Positions 7,894-17,348 of a DNA stretch of 60,774 nucleotides are shown in pieces (the stretch's first letter is position 1; each line of letters begins with the position of its first letter). Both the position numbers and the translations under genes were made by a program. The stretch is taken from positions 1 to 60,774 of the forward strand of contig JAPYNY010000056.1 of NCBI GenBank assembly GCA_028283145.1. The letters run 5' to 3'. This DNA is from Candidatus Hopanoidivorans cymbastelae. GTDB taxonomy: Bacteria > Actinomycetota > Acidimicrobiia > Acidimicrobiales > Hopanoidiivorantaceae. Under the pieces are notes generated by a model. It was given only the letters and a program-made list of their open reading frames with translations. It was not told where the DNA came from and ran no database searches.

Positions 7894-10689
7894 ATGATTA
7901 CTCACTACACACACCAACTTCCTGATACAGACCCGACGGAAACACAGGAGTGGATGGAGTCGCTGGATGCCTTGGTAGCCGCCTCAGGCAAGGAGCGTGC
8001 CCGCTTCCTCATCAGTCGGCTCATGGAAAGAGCCCACGAACTCCAAACTGGCTTCCCCCTCACCGTCACCACTCCCTACATCAACACCATACCTGCCGAA
8101 AACCAGCCTGATTTCCCTGGCGACGTTGACATCGAGCGCCGCATTCGCCGGCTGATTCGCTGGAATGCCGCCGCGATGGTCATCAGAGCCAACAAGCTCT
8201 CCGAAGGCATCGGCGGACACCTGTCTACCTTCGCCTCCTCGGCCTCGCTGTTTGAAGTGGGATTCAACTGGTTTTTCCGCGGCAAGGCAAACGGGCAGCC
8301 CGGCGACCACGTCTATATGCAGGGCCACAACTCGCCTGGTATTTACGCCAGAGCCTTCCTGGAAGGCCGCCTCACCGAATTGCAGCTCAACAACTTCCGC
8401 ATGGAAATCGGCGGCCATGGTCTGTCCAGCTATCCGCATCCCCGTCTCATGCCCGACTTCTGGGAGTATCCCACCGTGTCTATGGGGCTGGGCCCGATCA
8501 ACTCCCTCTATCACGCCCGCTTCAACCGCTACTTGCATCACCGCCGAATCACCGACACCAGTCAAAGCAAAATCTGGTGCTTTCTGGGAGACGGCGAAGT
8601 TGACGAGCCTGAAACGCTAGGCGCCATCTCCTTGGCGGGGCGCAGTCAGCTGGACAACCTCATCTGGGTGATCAACTGCAACCTCCAGCGGCTGGACGGC
8701 CCTGTGCGAGGCAACGGCAAGATCATCCAGGAGCTTGAAAGCATCTTTCGGGGCGCGGGCTGGAACGTCATCAAGGTGATTTGGGGATCGCGCTGGGATG
8801 AGTTGCTGAATGCCGATGTGGACGGAGTGCTGCTCAACAAGATGAACACCACCGTGGATGGCGCCTATCAGCGCTACGCCACCGAAACAGGCACCTACAT
8901 CCGCAACCACTTCTTCGGCCCCGACCCCCGCCTGGGCGCGATGGTGGCGCACCTGAGCGATGACCACCTGCGCAGCCTGCCACGCGGCGGCCACGACTAC
9001 TACAAGATTTACGCTGCCTACCGCGCCGCTACTGAAACCGAGGGCCGACCGACCGTCATTTTGGCCAAGACCATCAAGGGATGGACGCTGGGCGAGGGCT
9101 TTGAAGGGCGCAACGCTACGCATCAGATCAAAAAGATGACCACCCCGCAGCTGATTGACCTCAGAGACCGCCTCAACCTACAGGAGATCATCCCGCTGGA
9201 AGACCTTGCGGACGATGCCCAGCCGCCTTATTATCGCTTTGCCGAGGATTCCGAGGAATACACCTACATGCTGGAGCGCCGTCGGACTTTGCAGGGCTTT
9301 TTGCCGAGCCGCCGCGTGGCCACTCGCTTGCCCATGAAGCTGCCAGACGAGAAGATTTTTGCCGAATTCAATGATGGGTCGGACGGCCGGGAGGTCTCCA
9401 CCACTATGGTCTTCACCTCCATGCTGCGCACGCTGATGCGAGACAAAAACTGCGGGTCCAGGGTGGTGCCCATCGTGGCTGACGAAGCCCGCACCTTCGG
9501 CATGGATTCGCTGTTTCGGGAGTTCAAGATTTACGCCCCCAAGGGTCAGCTGTATGAGCCGGTTGATCACGACCTGCTGCTGTCTTATGCCGAAGACAAG
9601 GACGGACAGATCATGGAGGAGGGCATCACCGAGGCGGGGAGCCTGGCGGAGTGGATTGCGGCTGGCACCAGCTATGTCAATCTGGGGGTGGCCATGCTGC
9701 CGATCTATGTGTTTTATTCCATGTTCGGCTTTCAGCGGGTGGGGGATTTGATTTGGTCGGCTGCCGATTCGCGGGCGAGAGGCTTTTTGTTTGGAGCTAC
9801 CGCCGGGCGCACCACCTTGGCAGGCGAAGGGCTGCAGCATCAGGATGGACACAGCCATATCCTGGCTACGTCGGTGCCTTCGTGTCAGGCTTATGACCCT
9901 GCCTTTGCCTATGAGCTAGCCACCATCGTAACCGAGGGCATTCAGCGGATGTATCCCGAAAGCGGGGCGGAGTTTGGCGAGGACATCTTCTATTACATCA
10001 CCATCTACAACGAAAACTACGAGCAGCCAGTGCGGGCCGACCATGTTTCAGACGCAGACATCACCAGCGGGCTGTATCGTTGGTCTGGGGGGCCTGACGA
10101 TGATGGCAGCGGCGGTGGCGGCGGGGCCGACGGCGGCTTGGGCGATTCCGATGCCAGCCTGCGAGCAACCATTCTTTTTTCCGGGCCAGCGCATCTGGCT
10201 GCCCGCGAAGCTCAGCGCGAGTTGGCCCAGCACTATGGCGTGTCGGCTGAGTTGTGGAGCGCCACGTCCTACAAGCTGTTGCGCGAGGAAGCTTTGGACG
10301 CCGAGCGCTGGAACCGACTTCACCCTGAAACCGAACCCCGCATCCCGCAAGTCACCCAAAAGCTGCAGACCAGCCGTGGGCCTATCGTGGCTACCTCCGA
10401 CTATCTGACCTTGGTGCCCGACCAGATAGCCCGCTGGGCACCGCGCCAGATGCTGGTGCTAGGCACCGATGGCTACGGACGAAGCGATACTAGGCAGACG
10501 CTGCGCCGCTTCTTTGAGGTGGACGCGGCCCACGTGGTGGTGGCAGTGCTGACTGGTCTTGCCCGGGATGGCAAGCTGGACTTTTCGGTGGTGGCCGATG
10601 CGCTCAAACGCTACGATATTGACACGGAAAGCACTAATCCCTATTGGTATGAGTGCGGGCCGGCTCTGGTGGAAAACAAGCAACCGTGA
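7894..10689 (+). CDS. aceE: Pyruvate dehydrogenase E1 component, homodimeric type
   Basis: 931 aa, near the usual length for AceE (about 890-930). It decarboxylates pyruvate with thiamine diphosphate and passes the acetyl group to the E2 lipoyl domain of the pyruvate dehydrogenase complex. The sequence shows the N-terminal IERRIRRLIRWNAAAMV segment, GHLSTFASSASLFEVGFN, the thiamine-diphosphate motif GDGEVDEPETLG...NCNLQRLDGPV, AKTIKGWTLGEGFEG, and the transketolase-like second half (ADEARTFGMDSLFRE, GLQHQDGHSH). A Gly/Asp-rich insertion near residues 730-750 (DDDGSGGGGG) is unusual and probably a surface loop. No E2 or E3 gene is in the window. Confidence 0.97.
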   Translation: MITHYTHQLPDTDPTETQEWMESLDALVAASGKERARFLISRLMERAHELQTGFPLTVTTPYINTIPAENQPDFPGDVDIERRIRRLIRWNAAAMVIRANKLSEGIGGHLSTFASSASLFEVGFNWFFRGKANGQPGDHVYMQGHNSPGIYARAFLEGRLTELQLNNFRMEIGGHGLSSYPHPRLMPDFWEYPTVSMGLGPINSLYHARFNRYLHHRRITDTSQSKIWCFLGDGEVDEPETLGAISLAGRSQLDNLIWVINCNLQRLDGPVRGNGKIIQELESIFRGAGWNVIKVIWGSRWDELLNADVDGVLLNKMNTTVDGAYQRYATETGTYIRNHFFGPDPRLGAMVAHLSDDHLRSLPRGGHDYYKIYAAYRAATETEGRPTVILAKTIKGWTLGEGFEGRNATHQIKKMTTPQLIDLRDRLNLQEIIPLEDLADDAQPPYYRFAEDSEEYTYMLERRRTLQGFLPSRRVATRLPMKLPDEKIFAEFNDGSDGREVSTTMVFTSMLRTLMRDKNCGSRVVPIVADEARTFGMDSLFREFKIYAPKGQLYEPVDHDLLLSYAEDKDGQIMEEGITEAGSLAEWIAAGTSYVNLGVAMLPIYVFYSMFGFQRVGDLIWSAADSRARGFLFGATAGRTTLAGEGLQHQDGHSHILATSVPSCQAYDPAFAYELATIVTEGIQRMYPESGAEFGEDIFYYITIYNENYEQPVRADHVSDADITSGLYRWSGGPDDDGSGGGGGADGGLGDSDASLRATILFSGPAHLAAREAQRELAQHYGVSAELWSATSYKLLREEALDAERWNRLHPETEPRIPQVTQKLQTSRGPIVATSDYLTLVPDQIARWAPRQMLVLGTDGYGRSDTRQTLRRFFEVDAAHVVVAVLTGLARDGKLDFSVVADALKRYDIDTESTNPYWYECGPALVENKQP

Positions 10690-10758
10690 GCAAGGCACGC
10701 AAGAGGCATAAATTCGCAATAGCGAGACATCGCAAAATCGCAAGATAAGGAGGATGAC

Positions 10759-11340
10759 ATGACCACAGGAACCCTAGCTGTAACTGGCATTGAAGAAGCC
10801 GACTCGCTGATTAACTCCGATCCTTTGGCACTGCTGTTGGGCATGCTTTTGGATCAGCAAATCCCGATGGAGCGGGCGTTCAAATCTCCTTGGGAGTTGA
10901 AAGATCGCCTAGGGGGCCAGCTGGAGGCCGACCATATTGCCACGCTGCCGGAGGAAAATCTGTTGGCGGCCTTCAGGGAAAAGCCAGCACTGCATAGATT
11001 CCCAGGCTCAATGGCAACTCGTGCCCAGGCGCTCTGTCAGCATCTGATGGAAAACTACGATGGCAGCGCTGAGGCTGTTTGGGCGACTGCTGCGGATGGG
11101 GCTGAAGTGCTGGATCGGCTGGTTGCCTTGCCAGGATTTGGCAAGGAGAAGGCGCGGATTTTTCTGGCGGTGCTGGCGAAGCGCTTTGGCTTTCAACCCG
11201 AAGGCTGGGAAGCAGCGGCTGGCCCCTTTGCCGACGACACACCCCGCTCTGTGGCCGACATCTATAGTCCTGAATCTCTGGCTGAGGTCAGGGCCTGGAA
11301 AAAGGCACAAAAAGCCAAGGGCAAAAGCAAAGCCGACTAG
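10759..11340 (+). CDS. HhH-GPD-type base-excision DNA repair protein
   Basis: 193 aa, preceded by a good Shine-Dalgarno sequence (AAGGAGG, 6 nt before the ATG). It resembles the small actinobacterial HhH-GPD family: LLGMLLDQQIPMERAF in the N-terminal half and a helix-hairpin-helix segment LVALPGFGKEKARIFLAVLAKRFG at about residues 125-148. The Asp of the GPD part may lie in PFADDTPRSVADI. The C-terminus is Lys-rich. Such proteins are predicted DNA glycosylases; the damaged base recognised is unknown. It lies 69 bp after aceE and may be read from its own promoter. Confidence 0.85.
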   Translation: MTTGTLAVTGIEEADSLINSDPLALLLGMLLDQQIPMERAFKSPWELKDRLGGQLEADHIATLPEENLLAAFREKPALHRFPGSMATRAQALCQHLMENYDGSAEAVWATAADGAEVLDRLVALPGFGKEKARIFLAVLAKRFGFQPEGWEAAAGPFADDTPRSVADIYSPESLAEVRAWKKAQKAKGKSKAD

Positions 11341-11401
11341 GTGGCGGGCGCAAGGCCAGTGCCACCCTCCCCCACACACGCCACCGCACCCCTCCCCCGT
11401 T

Positions 11402-12346
11402 CTAACTGCGATTTCTGTCCAGCCAACTGAACAGCAGAGCTAGCGTGCGGGGGTCATACCTAAGGTTGTGACCGCCCCCCTCCAAAACTCGCAGACTGGC
11501 CAAGCCGTGAGCATCTGCAATAGCTCTGGCATCAAACAGAGAGGCAATCTCATTGTCTTGGCCGTGTATGACCAGCAGAGGCCTGGGCGATAACGTTTTA
11601 GCAGCGTCCACAGCGTTGATGTCGACAGCGGCTGACGACAGGGGCTTGTTGTTTGCTGGGTCGTTTTTTGCTGGGTCGTTTTTCGCTCGCTTGCCTTTTG
11701 CCAACCCGTTTTTGAGGCGTCCTCCTTTCGTCTGCTCGCCGCTAGCCGGCTCAGCCTGCCACCGTTCGCCACTCGCGCGGCCGCTCTCCTCCAACTCGCG
11801 CTTGGCTCGCGCGGCCCGTCCCCTGAGTTGCGCTAGCTTGGCGTCTAGTGTGGCTGGGTCTTGGTTCCACATTTTCAAGTCACCATAGGCTGACACTGCA
11901 GCCACTCCTTGAACTCGCAGGTTGTCAGCAGCGGTGCTTATTCCCAGCGTCGCGCCCACGCCAAAACCCACAATCCAGACTTCCTCTGAGTGCTCCTCCC
12001 AGAGATAATTCACTGCGGCTTCTACATCACGCTGCCAGCCCGCCAATGAAAAGTCGCCCTCCGACTCGCCGCAACCCCTATAGCCGAAGGCAAACGCGGC
12101 CCAACCCAACTCCCTGGCTACGAACTCCGCCAAGCCAGTATCCACAAAGGAAAAATCCTTGCGACCGTGCGGGAAGTCTTGGCAAATCAGCAACATCGGC
12201 AGCCACAGCCCCTCATTCACTTCAGGCAGACTGAGGTGCCCCCTCAAGGTGAGGCCGTCCGAAATGAATGCCTCAGACGTGGTGGTTGAGCCTGCCGTGG
12301 GTGAACTTGGCGGACTGTCGGAGCTTGCTGGCGCCATCTGCATCAA
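11402..12346 (-). CDS. Alpha/beta-hydrolase fold protein lacking the nucleophile serine
   Basis: 314 aa. The fold is visible from the oxyanion-region segment CQDFPHGRKDFS, the strand AAFAFGYRGCGESEGDF, the acid-residue region VIHGQDNEIASLFDA and the terminal GGGHNL histidine. The nucleophile elbow, normally G-x-S-x-G, reads G-F-G-V-G (about residues 149-153), so the catalytic Ser is Gly. A Lys/Asn/Ala-rich insertion (AKNDPAKNDPANN, about residues 220-250) sits between core and cap. It is either a non-catalytic relative or one using another mechanism. It ends an operon-like minus-strand run with the two small genes and the acyl-CoA dehydrogenase upstream. Three Met codons near the start leave the exact N-terminus open. 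Confidence 0.75.
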   Translation of the reverse strand: MMQMAPASSDSPPSSPTAGSTTTSEAFISDGLTLRGHLSLPEVNEGLWLPMLLICQDFPHGRKDFSFVDTGLAEFVARELGWAAFAFGYRGCGESEGDFSLAGWQRDVEAAVNYLWEEHSEEVWIVGFGVGATLGISTAADNLRVQGVAAVSAYGDLKMWNQDPATLDAKLAQLRGRAARAKRELEESGRASGERWQAEPASGEQTKGGRLKNGLAKGKRAKNDPAKNDPANNKPLSSAAVDINAVDAAKTLSPRPLLVIHGQDNEIASLFDARAIADAHGLASLRVLEGGGHNLRYDPRTLALLFSWLDRNRS

Positions 12347-12403
12347 CAGCGGTTGTGGCTTTGGTTGCGGTTCCCGGCTTCGGTTCCCAGCCCCGAGCTG
12401 GTG

Positions 12404-12589
12404 CTATGCCAAGCGATAGCCGCGATTTCTGGCTTCAGCCAAAGTGTCGGGCGCAAAGCAGATGAACTGCTCCGAAGCTACTAGCTCAGCCAGCACATCT
12501 TGGCTCACGTCGCCTTCCAAGTCATAGACAGTCTGATTGCGCTTGTCGCCAATGTAGCGGTGGTCGGGGAATTGACGAAGACTGGCCAT
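12404..12589 (-). CDS. Small conserved-looking protein, function unknown
   Basis: 61 aa, ATG start, 38 bp after the end of the upstream 150-aa gene and 57 bp before the hydrolase, all on the same strand. It is soluble and acidic in the middle (DLEGDVSQDVLAELVASEQ) and ends ARNRGYRLA. No family was recognised. Its position between two genes in an operon-like arrangement is the main reason to believe it is real. Confidence 0.5.
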   Translation of the reverse strand: MASLRQFPDHRYIGDKRNQTVYDLEGDVSQDVLAELVASEQFICFAPDTLAEARNRGYRLA

Positions 12590-12627
12590 TGATTTCAGAT
12601 TACCCTGCTTCGGTTGCCCTGCTCAGA

Positions 12628-13080
12628 TTACCCTGCTTCGCCGTTCAACTCCGAGCCTATGGCTGCGATGGAGCGCAGGTAGCCGGTGTGAATGTCCAGC
12701 ACCACCACCACATCCACTTCGTCTATGTCCAAGCCTTCGTCCCAGGCCCGCTTCAGCACTTCCACCACCAAGTCATCCTCATCCAAAAAAACGGTCTGCT
12801 GCTGAGCGGAGGAACTAACGGCATCCAGCGACCCGAAAGTTGCCAGCCCGCGCCGGCGCAGAGATTCAATCTGCCACAGGAGCAGGGCGGAGACGTTGTC
12901 TTCGGTCAGGTGCTCAGCAACGCTGGCAGGCAGGCGGCTTATGACCCACTCAACCCCGTCAGACAGGTCATACAGCGCCGAGGATTCAGTGTGAGACAGA
13001 CGGGCTGAGGTGCGAAACACGGCATAGCTGGCAATGCCTACCACGCATATGCCGCCAAAAATCAGCACCAGCCATGCCAC
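12628..13080 (-). CDS. Membrane-anchored protein of unknown function
   Basis: 150 aa, GTG start. One N-terminal membrane segment (AWLVLIFGGICVVGIASYAVF, residues 2-22) is followed by a soluble acidic domain with VEWVISRLPASVAEHLTEDNV and a hydrophobic stretch VDVVVVLDIHTGYLRSIAAIG near the end. The N-terminal anchor would leave the domain facing either the cytoplasm or the outside; the sequence does not decide. Same strand and close to the 61-aa gene. Not recognised. Confidence 0.6.
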   Translation of the reverse strand: MAWLVLIFGGICVVGIASYAVFRTSARLSHTESSALYDLSDGVEWVISRLPASVAEHLTEDNVSALLLWQIESLRRRGLATFGSLDAVSSSAQQQTVFLDEDDLVVEVLKRAWDEGLDIDEVDVVVVLDIHTGYLRSIAAIGSELNGEAG

Positions 13081-13176
13081 AACAACTCAGCTTCTGGTGG
13101 GAGCGGGGCGAGTTACAGTGGACGGGGGTTGCGGGGGCAAGTGCGGAGCGCTGGGTGCGGACTTAGCCTCCGAGGC

Positions 13177-14295
13177 CTAAATCCCGATCCGCTGAGCCAG
13201 CAACTCGCGGTGATAGGCCGGGTCGCCCAGGAAAAGCTCGCTGCTCTTGGCTCGCTTGAAGTAGAGGTGAGCCGGGTGCTCCCAGGTAAAGCCGATGCCT
13301 CCGTGGATTTGGATGTTCTCAGCTGAGGCATGGAAATAAGCCTCCGAGCAGTAAGCCTTGGCCAGACTCGCCACCGAAGGCAGCTCTTCGTTCAGTTCGG
13401 ACGCACACCAGCCGGCATAGTAAGCTGCCGATTTTGCGGATTCCACTTCCATTAACATGTCGGCGCACTTGTGCTTGATGGCTTGGAAGCTCCCGATAGG
13501 GCGCCCAAACTGAATTCTGGTCTTGGCGTATTCCACCGATGTCTCCAGACACAACTGCGCACCTCCGACCTGTTCGGCCGCCAGCGCCACGGCAGCCAAA
13601 TCCAAGACCAACTCCAAAGTCTCCCAGCCGCGGCCCAACTCTCCCGCCAGATGCAAGGGCGTGTTGTCAAAGTCCAGCTTGGCTTGCTTGCGGGTTTGAT
13701 CCATGGTGGAGAGCGGCGTGCGGGTCAGCCCTTCCGAATCGCCTTGGCAACAGAACAAGCTCAGTCCCTGGGGCGTGTCGGCCACCACCAAAATCACATC
13801 TGCTGTGTGCCCGTCCAGCACGAACATCTTGGAGCCGCTCAGGTGCCACTGGTCGGTGCTGTCCTGGGTGGCTTCCAGAGTGATGCCATGTTTGTCCCAG
13901 CGACCGTTCTCCTCGGTGAAAGCTAGCGTGGCGATGGTTTCACCTGAGGCGATTTGGGGCAGAATCCCCTGCTTGGTGGCTTCGTTGGCGCCGTGCAGCA
14001 AGGCGTTGGCGGCGAGCGCCACCGTGGAGAAAAACGGGGCGCACAGCAGAGCCCGTCCCATCTCCTCCAGCACCACCACCAGCTCGATGTAGCCAAACCC
14101 CTGCCCGCCATATTCCTCGGGGATGATGAGGCTCTGCAGGCCTAGTTGTTCGGCCATCTGACGCCACACGTCAGGGTCGTAGCCAGCTTCGGTTGCCATC
14201 AATGCGCGCACAGCCGTCTCAGGCGACTTTTCCTCCAAAAACTGGCGCACAAAGCGTCTGAGTTCTTCCTGTTCTTCGCTGAATGCAAAATTCAC
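13177..14295 (-). CDS. Acyl-CoA dehydrogenase family protein (FadE-like)
   Basis: 372 aa, GTG start with Shine-Dalgarno GAAAGGA. It is an FAD enzyme expected to introduce the alpha-beta double bond in acyl-CoA. The sequence shows the N-terminal helical domain (MNFAFSEEQEELRRFVRQF), PEEYGGQGFGYIELVVVLEEMGRAL, the FAD-binding region with LAFTEENGRWD, and the C-terminal domain TRIQFGRPIGSFQAIKHKCADM, then IHGGIGFTWEHPAHLYFKRA. This C-terminal signature is common in actinobacterial FadE proteins that pair with a second subunit. I could not place the usual catalytic Glu in the late position, where the sequence reads SSELFLGDPAYH. The substrate is unknown. Confidence 0.92.
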   Translation of the reverse strand: MNFAFSEEQEELRRFVRQFLEEKSPETAVRALMATEAGYDPDVWRQMAEQLGLQSLIIPEEYGGQGFGYIELVVVLEEMGRALLCAPFFSTVALAANALLHGANEATKQGILPQIASGETIATLAFTEENGRWDKHGITLEATQDSTDQWHLSGSKMFVLDGHTADVILVVADTPQGLSLFCCQGDSEGLTRTPLSTMDQTRKQAKLDFDNTPLHLAGELGRGWETLELVLDLAAVALAAEQVGGAQLCLETSVEYAKTRIQFGRPIGSFQAIKHKCADMLMEVESAKSAAYYAGWCASELNEELPSVASLAKAYCSEAYFHASAENIQIHGGIGFTWEHPAHLYFKRAKSSELFLGDPAYHRELLAQRIGI

Positions 14296-14441
14296 AAGTC
14301 TGTCCTTTCGTCAGCTGGCTGGGGCCTCGCTGGTGGTGCAGGGGCGCGGGGCTGGCTCAACCGTGTCTAGCTTGGGTATAAATCTGGCACAATATAAGTA
14401 AGCGTATAGCAACTTAACTAGATTAGCCTGCGAGGATAGAC

Positions 14442-15245
14442 ATGACCGACAAAACTTCTGCTGTGGCTGCAGACGGCGCTGCTTCGGCGAGCGGCGGTGC
14501 TTCGGCGGGCGACCTGGCCGGAGAAGACCTGGCCGGCAACGGCTTGAGTCCCGATGAGACGGCCGAGCACTATAACATTGAGCACTATTGCTGGCCCCAG
14601 CACGGCACTGAGCGCCGGTCGGCTGCGGCTGGCCCCACGCTTTACTACCGGGACTCTGTGGTGGAGGTTCACAAAGTGGTGGTGGGGCCGATAGACAACA
14701 ACGTGTTTGTGGTGCGCTGCCGCCAGACGGGTGATGCCGTGCTGGTGGATGCCGCCAACGAGCACGAGAAGCTGCTGGAGCTTTGTGGGGCTCTGGGCGT
14801 ACGCCATGTGATTGAAACCCACGGGCACTGGGACCACATCGCCGCGGTGCCTGAGATTCGGGAGGCGGGCTATGACGTGCATGTGGCTGAGCCCGATGCC
14901 TACATGCTGGACAACGCCTACGACCAGTTCATTGATGACGAGTCGGTCATTGAAGTCGGCCGACTGCGGCTGCATACTTTGCTGACGCCAGGGCACACGC
15001 CTGGCTCCATGTGTTTTCAGGTGGAGGGCACGCCGCTGCTATTTTCGGGCGATACGTTGTTTCCTGGTGGGCCGGGGGCGACCAACTTTGAGGGCGGACA
15101 TTTCCCGACCATAATTGAGAGCCTGGACAAGTTGATTTTCTCGCGTTTTGCCCCTGAGACCGTTGTGCTCCCAGGACATGGCGACGACACCACCATCGGA
15201 CGCGAAAGCCCTCACCTGCAAGAGTGGGCCGACCGGGGTTGGTAG
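14442..15245 (+). CDS. Metallo-beta-lactamase-fold hydrolase
   Basis: 267 aa, with a GAGGA ribosome site and an Ala/Gly-rich N-terminus before the domain. The zinc motif H-x-H-x-D-H is present as THGHWDHIA (about residue 127), followed by TPGHTPGSMCF, FSGDTLFPGGPG and VLPGHGDDTTIG, giving all the ligands of a glyoxalase-II-like dinuclear site. It belongs to the broad hydroxyacylglutathione-hydrolase-like group; the substrate is unknown. The stop lies 31 bp before sufC on the same strand, so it may be the first gene of the sufC-sufS-sufU transcript. Confidence 0.9.
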   Translation: MTDKTSAVAADGAASASGGASAGDLAGEDLAGNGLSPDETAEHYNIEHYCWPQHGTERRSAAAGPTLYYRDSVVEVHKVVVGPIDNNVFVVRCRQTGDAVLVDAANEHEKLLELCGALGVRHVIETHGHWDHIAAVPEIREAGYDVHVAEPDAYMLDNAYDQFIDDESVIEVGRLRLHTLLTPGHTPGSMCFQVEGTPLLFSGDTLFPGGPGATNFEGGHFPTIIESLDKLIFSRFAPETVVLPGHGDDTTIGRESPHLQEWADRGW

Positions 15246-15276
15246 GTTTTGCCCGTTCCACCTTGCCTCGCATCAC

Positions 15277-16023
15277 ATGACCACCCCGCTGTTTGAAACC
15301 GACAACCTTCACGCCGAAGCCGATGACGGCACGGAAATACTCAAGGGGCTGACCTTGTCTGTCAACGCAGGCGAAATCCACGCTCTCATGGGCCCGAACG
15401 GCTCTGGCAAATCCACCTTGGCGTCGGTGTTGCTGGGCAGCCCTGAGTATCGTGTAACGGCTGGCCGGGTGCTGTTCAAGGGGGAAGACATCACCGACTG
15501 GAGTCCCGACGTGCGCAGCAAAGCCGGTGTGTTCATGGCGTTTCAATATCCTCAGGAAATCCCAGGGGTTTCGGTGACGAACTTTCTGCGCCAGGCACTG
15601 TCGGCCCGCCGGGGTGAGCAACTTTCGGTGCTGGATTTGCGCATGTCCATATTGCGCTGGATGGACAAACTTGACATTGACCCTTCATTTGCCAGTCGGC
15701 ACCTGAACGAGGGTTTTTCAGGAGGCGAAAAGAAGCGCAACGAGGTGCTGCAGCTGGCTATTTTGGAACCTGAGTTTGCCGTGCTGGACGAAACTGACTC
15801 TGGGTTGGACGTGGATGCTCTCAAGGTGGTGTCCAACGGTTTGCGCGAGATTGCCGCTGATCGACCTGAGCTGGGTTGCCTGGTGATAACTCATTTTCAG
15901 CGGTTGTTGGGCTATCTCAAGCCCGATATTGTGCATATTTTGCTGGACGGCAAGATTGTGGACAGCGGCGACCTTTCGCTGGCAGAGCAACTAGACCGAG
16001 AAGGCTATGAGGCCTGGAGGTAA
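15277..16023 (+). CDS. sufC: Fe-S cluster assembly ATPase SufC (copy 1)
   Basis: 248 aa. SufC is the ABC ATPase of the SufBCD scaffold. The open frame extends upstream, but the ATG at 15277 (MTTPLFETDNL) matches normal SufC length. Walker A GPNGSGKST, Q-loop FQYPQEIPGV, signature SGGEKKRNEV and Walker B AVLDETDSGLDVDAL are all intact. The stop is 4 bp before the sufS start, so sufC, sufS and sufU form one operon. A second, clearly diverged SufC is encoded at 21619-22425 on the other strand. Confidence 0.93.
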   Translation: MTTPLFETDNLHAEADDGTEILKGLTLSVNAGEIHALMGPNGSGKSTLASVLLGSPEYRVTAGRVLFKGEDITDWSPDVRSKAGVFMAFQYPQEIPGVSVTNFLRQALSARRGEQLSVLDLRMSILRWMDKLDIDPSFASRHLNEGFSGGEKKRNEVLQLAILEPEFAVLDETDSGLDVDALKVVSNGLREIAADRPELGCLVITHFQRLLGYLKPDIVHILLDGKIVDSGDLSLAEQLDREGYEAWR

Positions 16024-16027
16024 TGGA

Positions 16028-17335
16028 ATGACGACCACCGACGCTGCTGCGGCCGCAGACGCCCACACCGCCGCGGCAGACGCCCACACTCCCGCCGCCT
16101 CGCCTGTTCCCGCACCCCTGGACGGAGCCAAGCTCAAAGCCGACTTCCCCCTGCTCACCAGAGAAATAAACGGCCAACCCATCGTCTATCTGGATTCGGC
16201 TGCCACTTCCCAAAAACCGCACTCGGTCATAGCTGCCATGTCTGACTATTACGACCGCTACAACGCCAACGTCCACCGCAGCGCCTATTTCATAGCCGAA
16301 CAAGCCACCACTCAGACGGAACTTGCCCGCCAGAAAGTCCGGCGGTTCATCGGCGCGGCGCACACCGAAGAGATCATCTTCACCAAAAACGCCACCGAAG
16401 CGCTCAATCTGGTGGTGAATTCGTGGGGGCGCACCAACCTAGCCAATGGGGATGCGGTACTGCTCAGTCTGCTGGAGCACCACTCCAACATCGTGCCGTG
16501 GCATATTTTGTCGGCCGAGCGCAACCTTGAGCTGCGTTGGATTCCCGTCGGCGATGATTTTCAGCTAGACCTGTCTAATCTGGATGAGCTGCTTGAAGGG
16601 GTCAAGGTGGTGGCCATTTCAGCCATGTCTAACGTGCTGGGGACGCTGCCACCGGTGTCTGCCATCGCCGAAGCAGCTCATGAGCGCGGGGCGGTGGTGG
16701 TGTGCGATGCCTGCCAGTTCGTGCCCAATCGAGTCTGCGATGTGGCCAGCCTGGGGGCTGACTTTGTGGCTTTTTCGGGGCACAAGATGTGCGGGCCGAC
16801 CGGCATCGGAGTGCTCTGGGGGCGACGGGAGTTGCTGGAGGAGATGCCTCCGTTCCTGGGCGGCGGGGAGATGATTCTGGATGTCTCCACCGAGGGCTTC
16901 TTGCCCAACACGCTGCCGTGGAAGTTTGAGGCTGGCACACCTCCGATCGCTGAGATGGTGGGGTTGGGGGCCGCGGTGGACTATCTGTCTGGTGTCGGCA
17001 TGGAAGCCATTGCTGCTTATGAGGAGGATTTGGTGGCGTATGCCCAAAAGACCTTGAAGGACAAGTTTGGAGACGACATTGCCATTCACGGGCCTGCTGA
17101 CGGGCCGCGGGGCGGTTCCATTTCGTTTGCCTACCGCGACATCCACCCGCACGATGTGTCTCAGATCCTTGACCAGTATGGAGTGTGCGTGCGAGCGGGG
17201 CATCACTGCGCCAAGCCTCTGATGAAGCATCTCGGAGCGCAGGCAACGGCGCGGGCTTCGCTGTATCTCTACAACACCAGGGAAGATATTGATTGTCTAG
17301 CCGAGGCCCTGAGCAAAGCTAGTGAGATTTTCTAG
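16028..17335 (+). CDS. sufS: Cysteine desulfurase SufS
   Basis: 435 aa. A PLP enzyme that takes sulfur from cysteine for Fe-S assembly and hands it to SufU. Start chosen at ATG 16028 because GGAGGT lies just before it and sufC ends at 16023. The first 30 residues are an Ala/His/Asp-rich extension (AAAAADAHTAAADAHTPAA), ahead of the usual beginning LKADFPLL. Visible signatures: YLDSAATSQKP, TKNATEALNLV, LEHHSNIVPW, the PLP-lysine segment AFSGHKMCGPTGIGVL and the catalytic cysteine in VRAGHHCAKPLM. Group II (SufS/CsdA) type. Confidence 0.95.
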   Translation: MTTTDAAAAADAHTAAADAHTPAASPVPAPLDGAKLKADFPLLTREINGQPIVYLDSAATSQKPHSVIAAMSDYYDRYNANVHRSAYFIAEQATTQTELARQKVRRFIGAAHTEEIIFTKNATEALNLVVNSWGRTNLANGDAVLLSLLEHHSNIVPWHILSAERNLELRWIPVGDDFQLDLSNLDELLEGVKVVAISAMSNVLGTLPPVSAIAEAAHERGAVVVCDACQFVPNRVCDVASLGADFVAFSGHKMCGPTGIGVLWGRRELLEEMPPFLGGGEMILDVSTEGFLPNTLPWKFEAGTPPIAEMVGLGAAVDYLSGVGMEAIAAYEEDLVAYAQKTLKDKFGDDIAIHGPADGPRGGSISFAYRDIHPHDVSQILDQYGVCVRAGHHCAKPLMKHLGAQATARASLYLYNTREDIDCLAEALSKASEIF

Positions 17336-17348
17336 GATGAAATAAGTT

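Noticed and set aside
15148..15276. Longer N-terminus for SufC copy 1
   Set aside because: The extra 43 codons overlap the upstream hydrolase gene and have no similarity to SufC; the ATG at 15277 fits the family.
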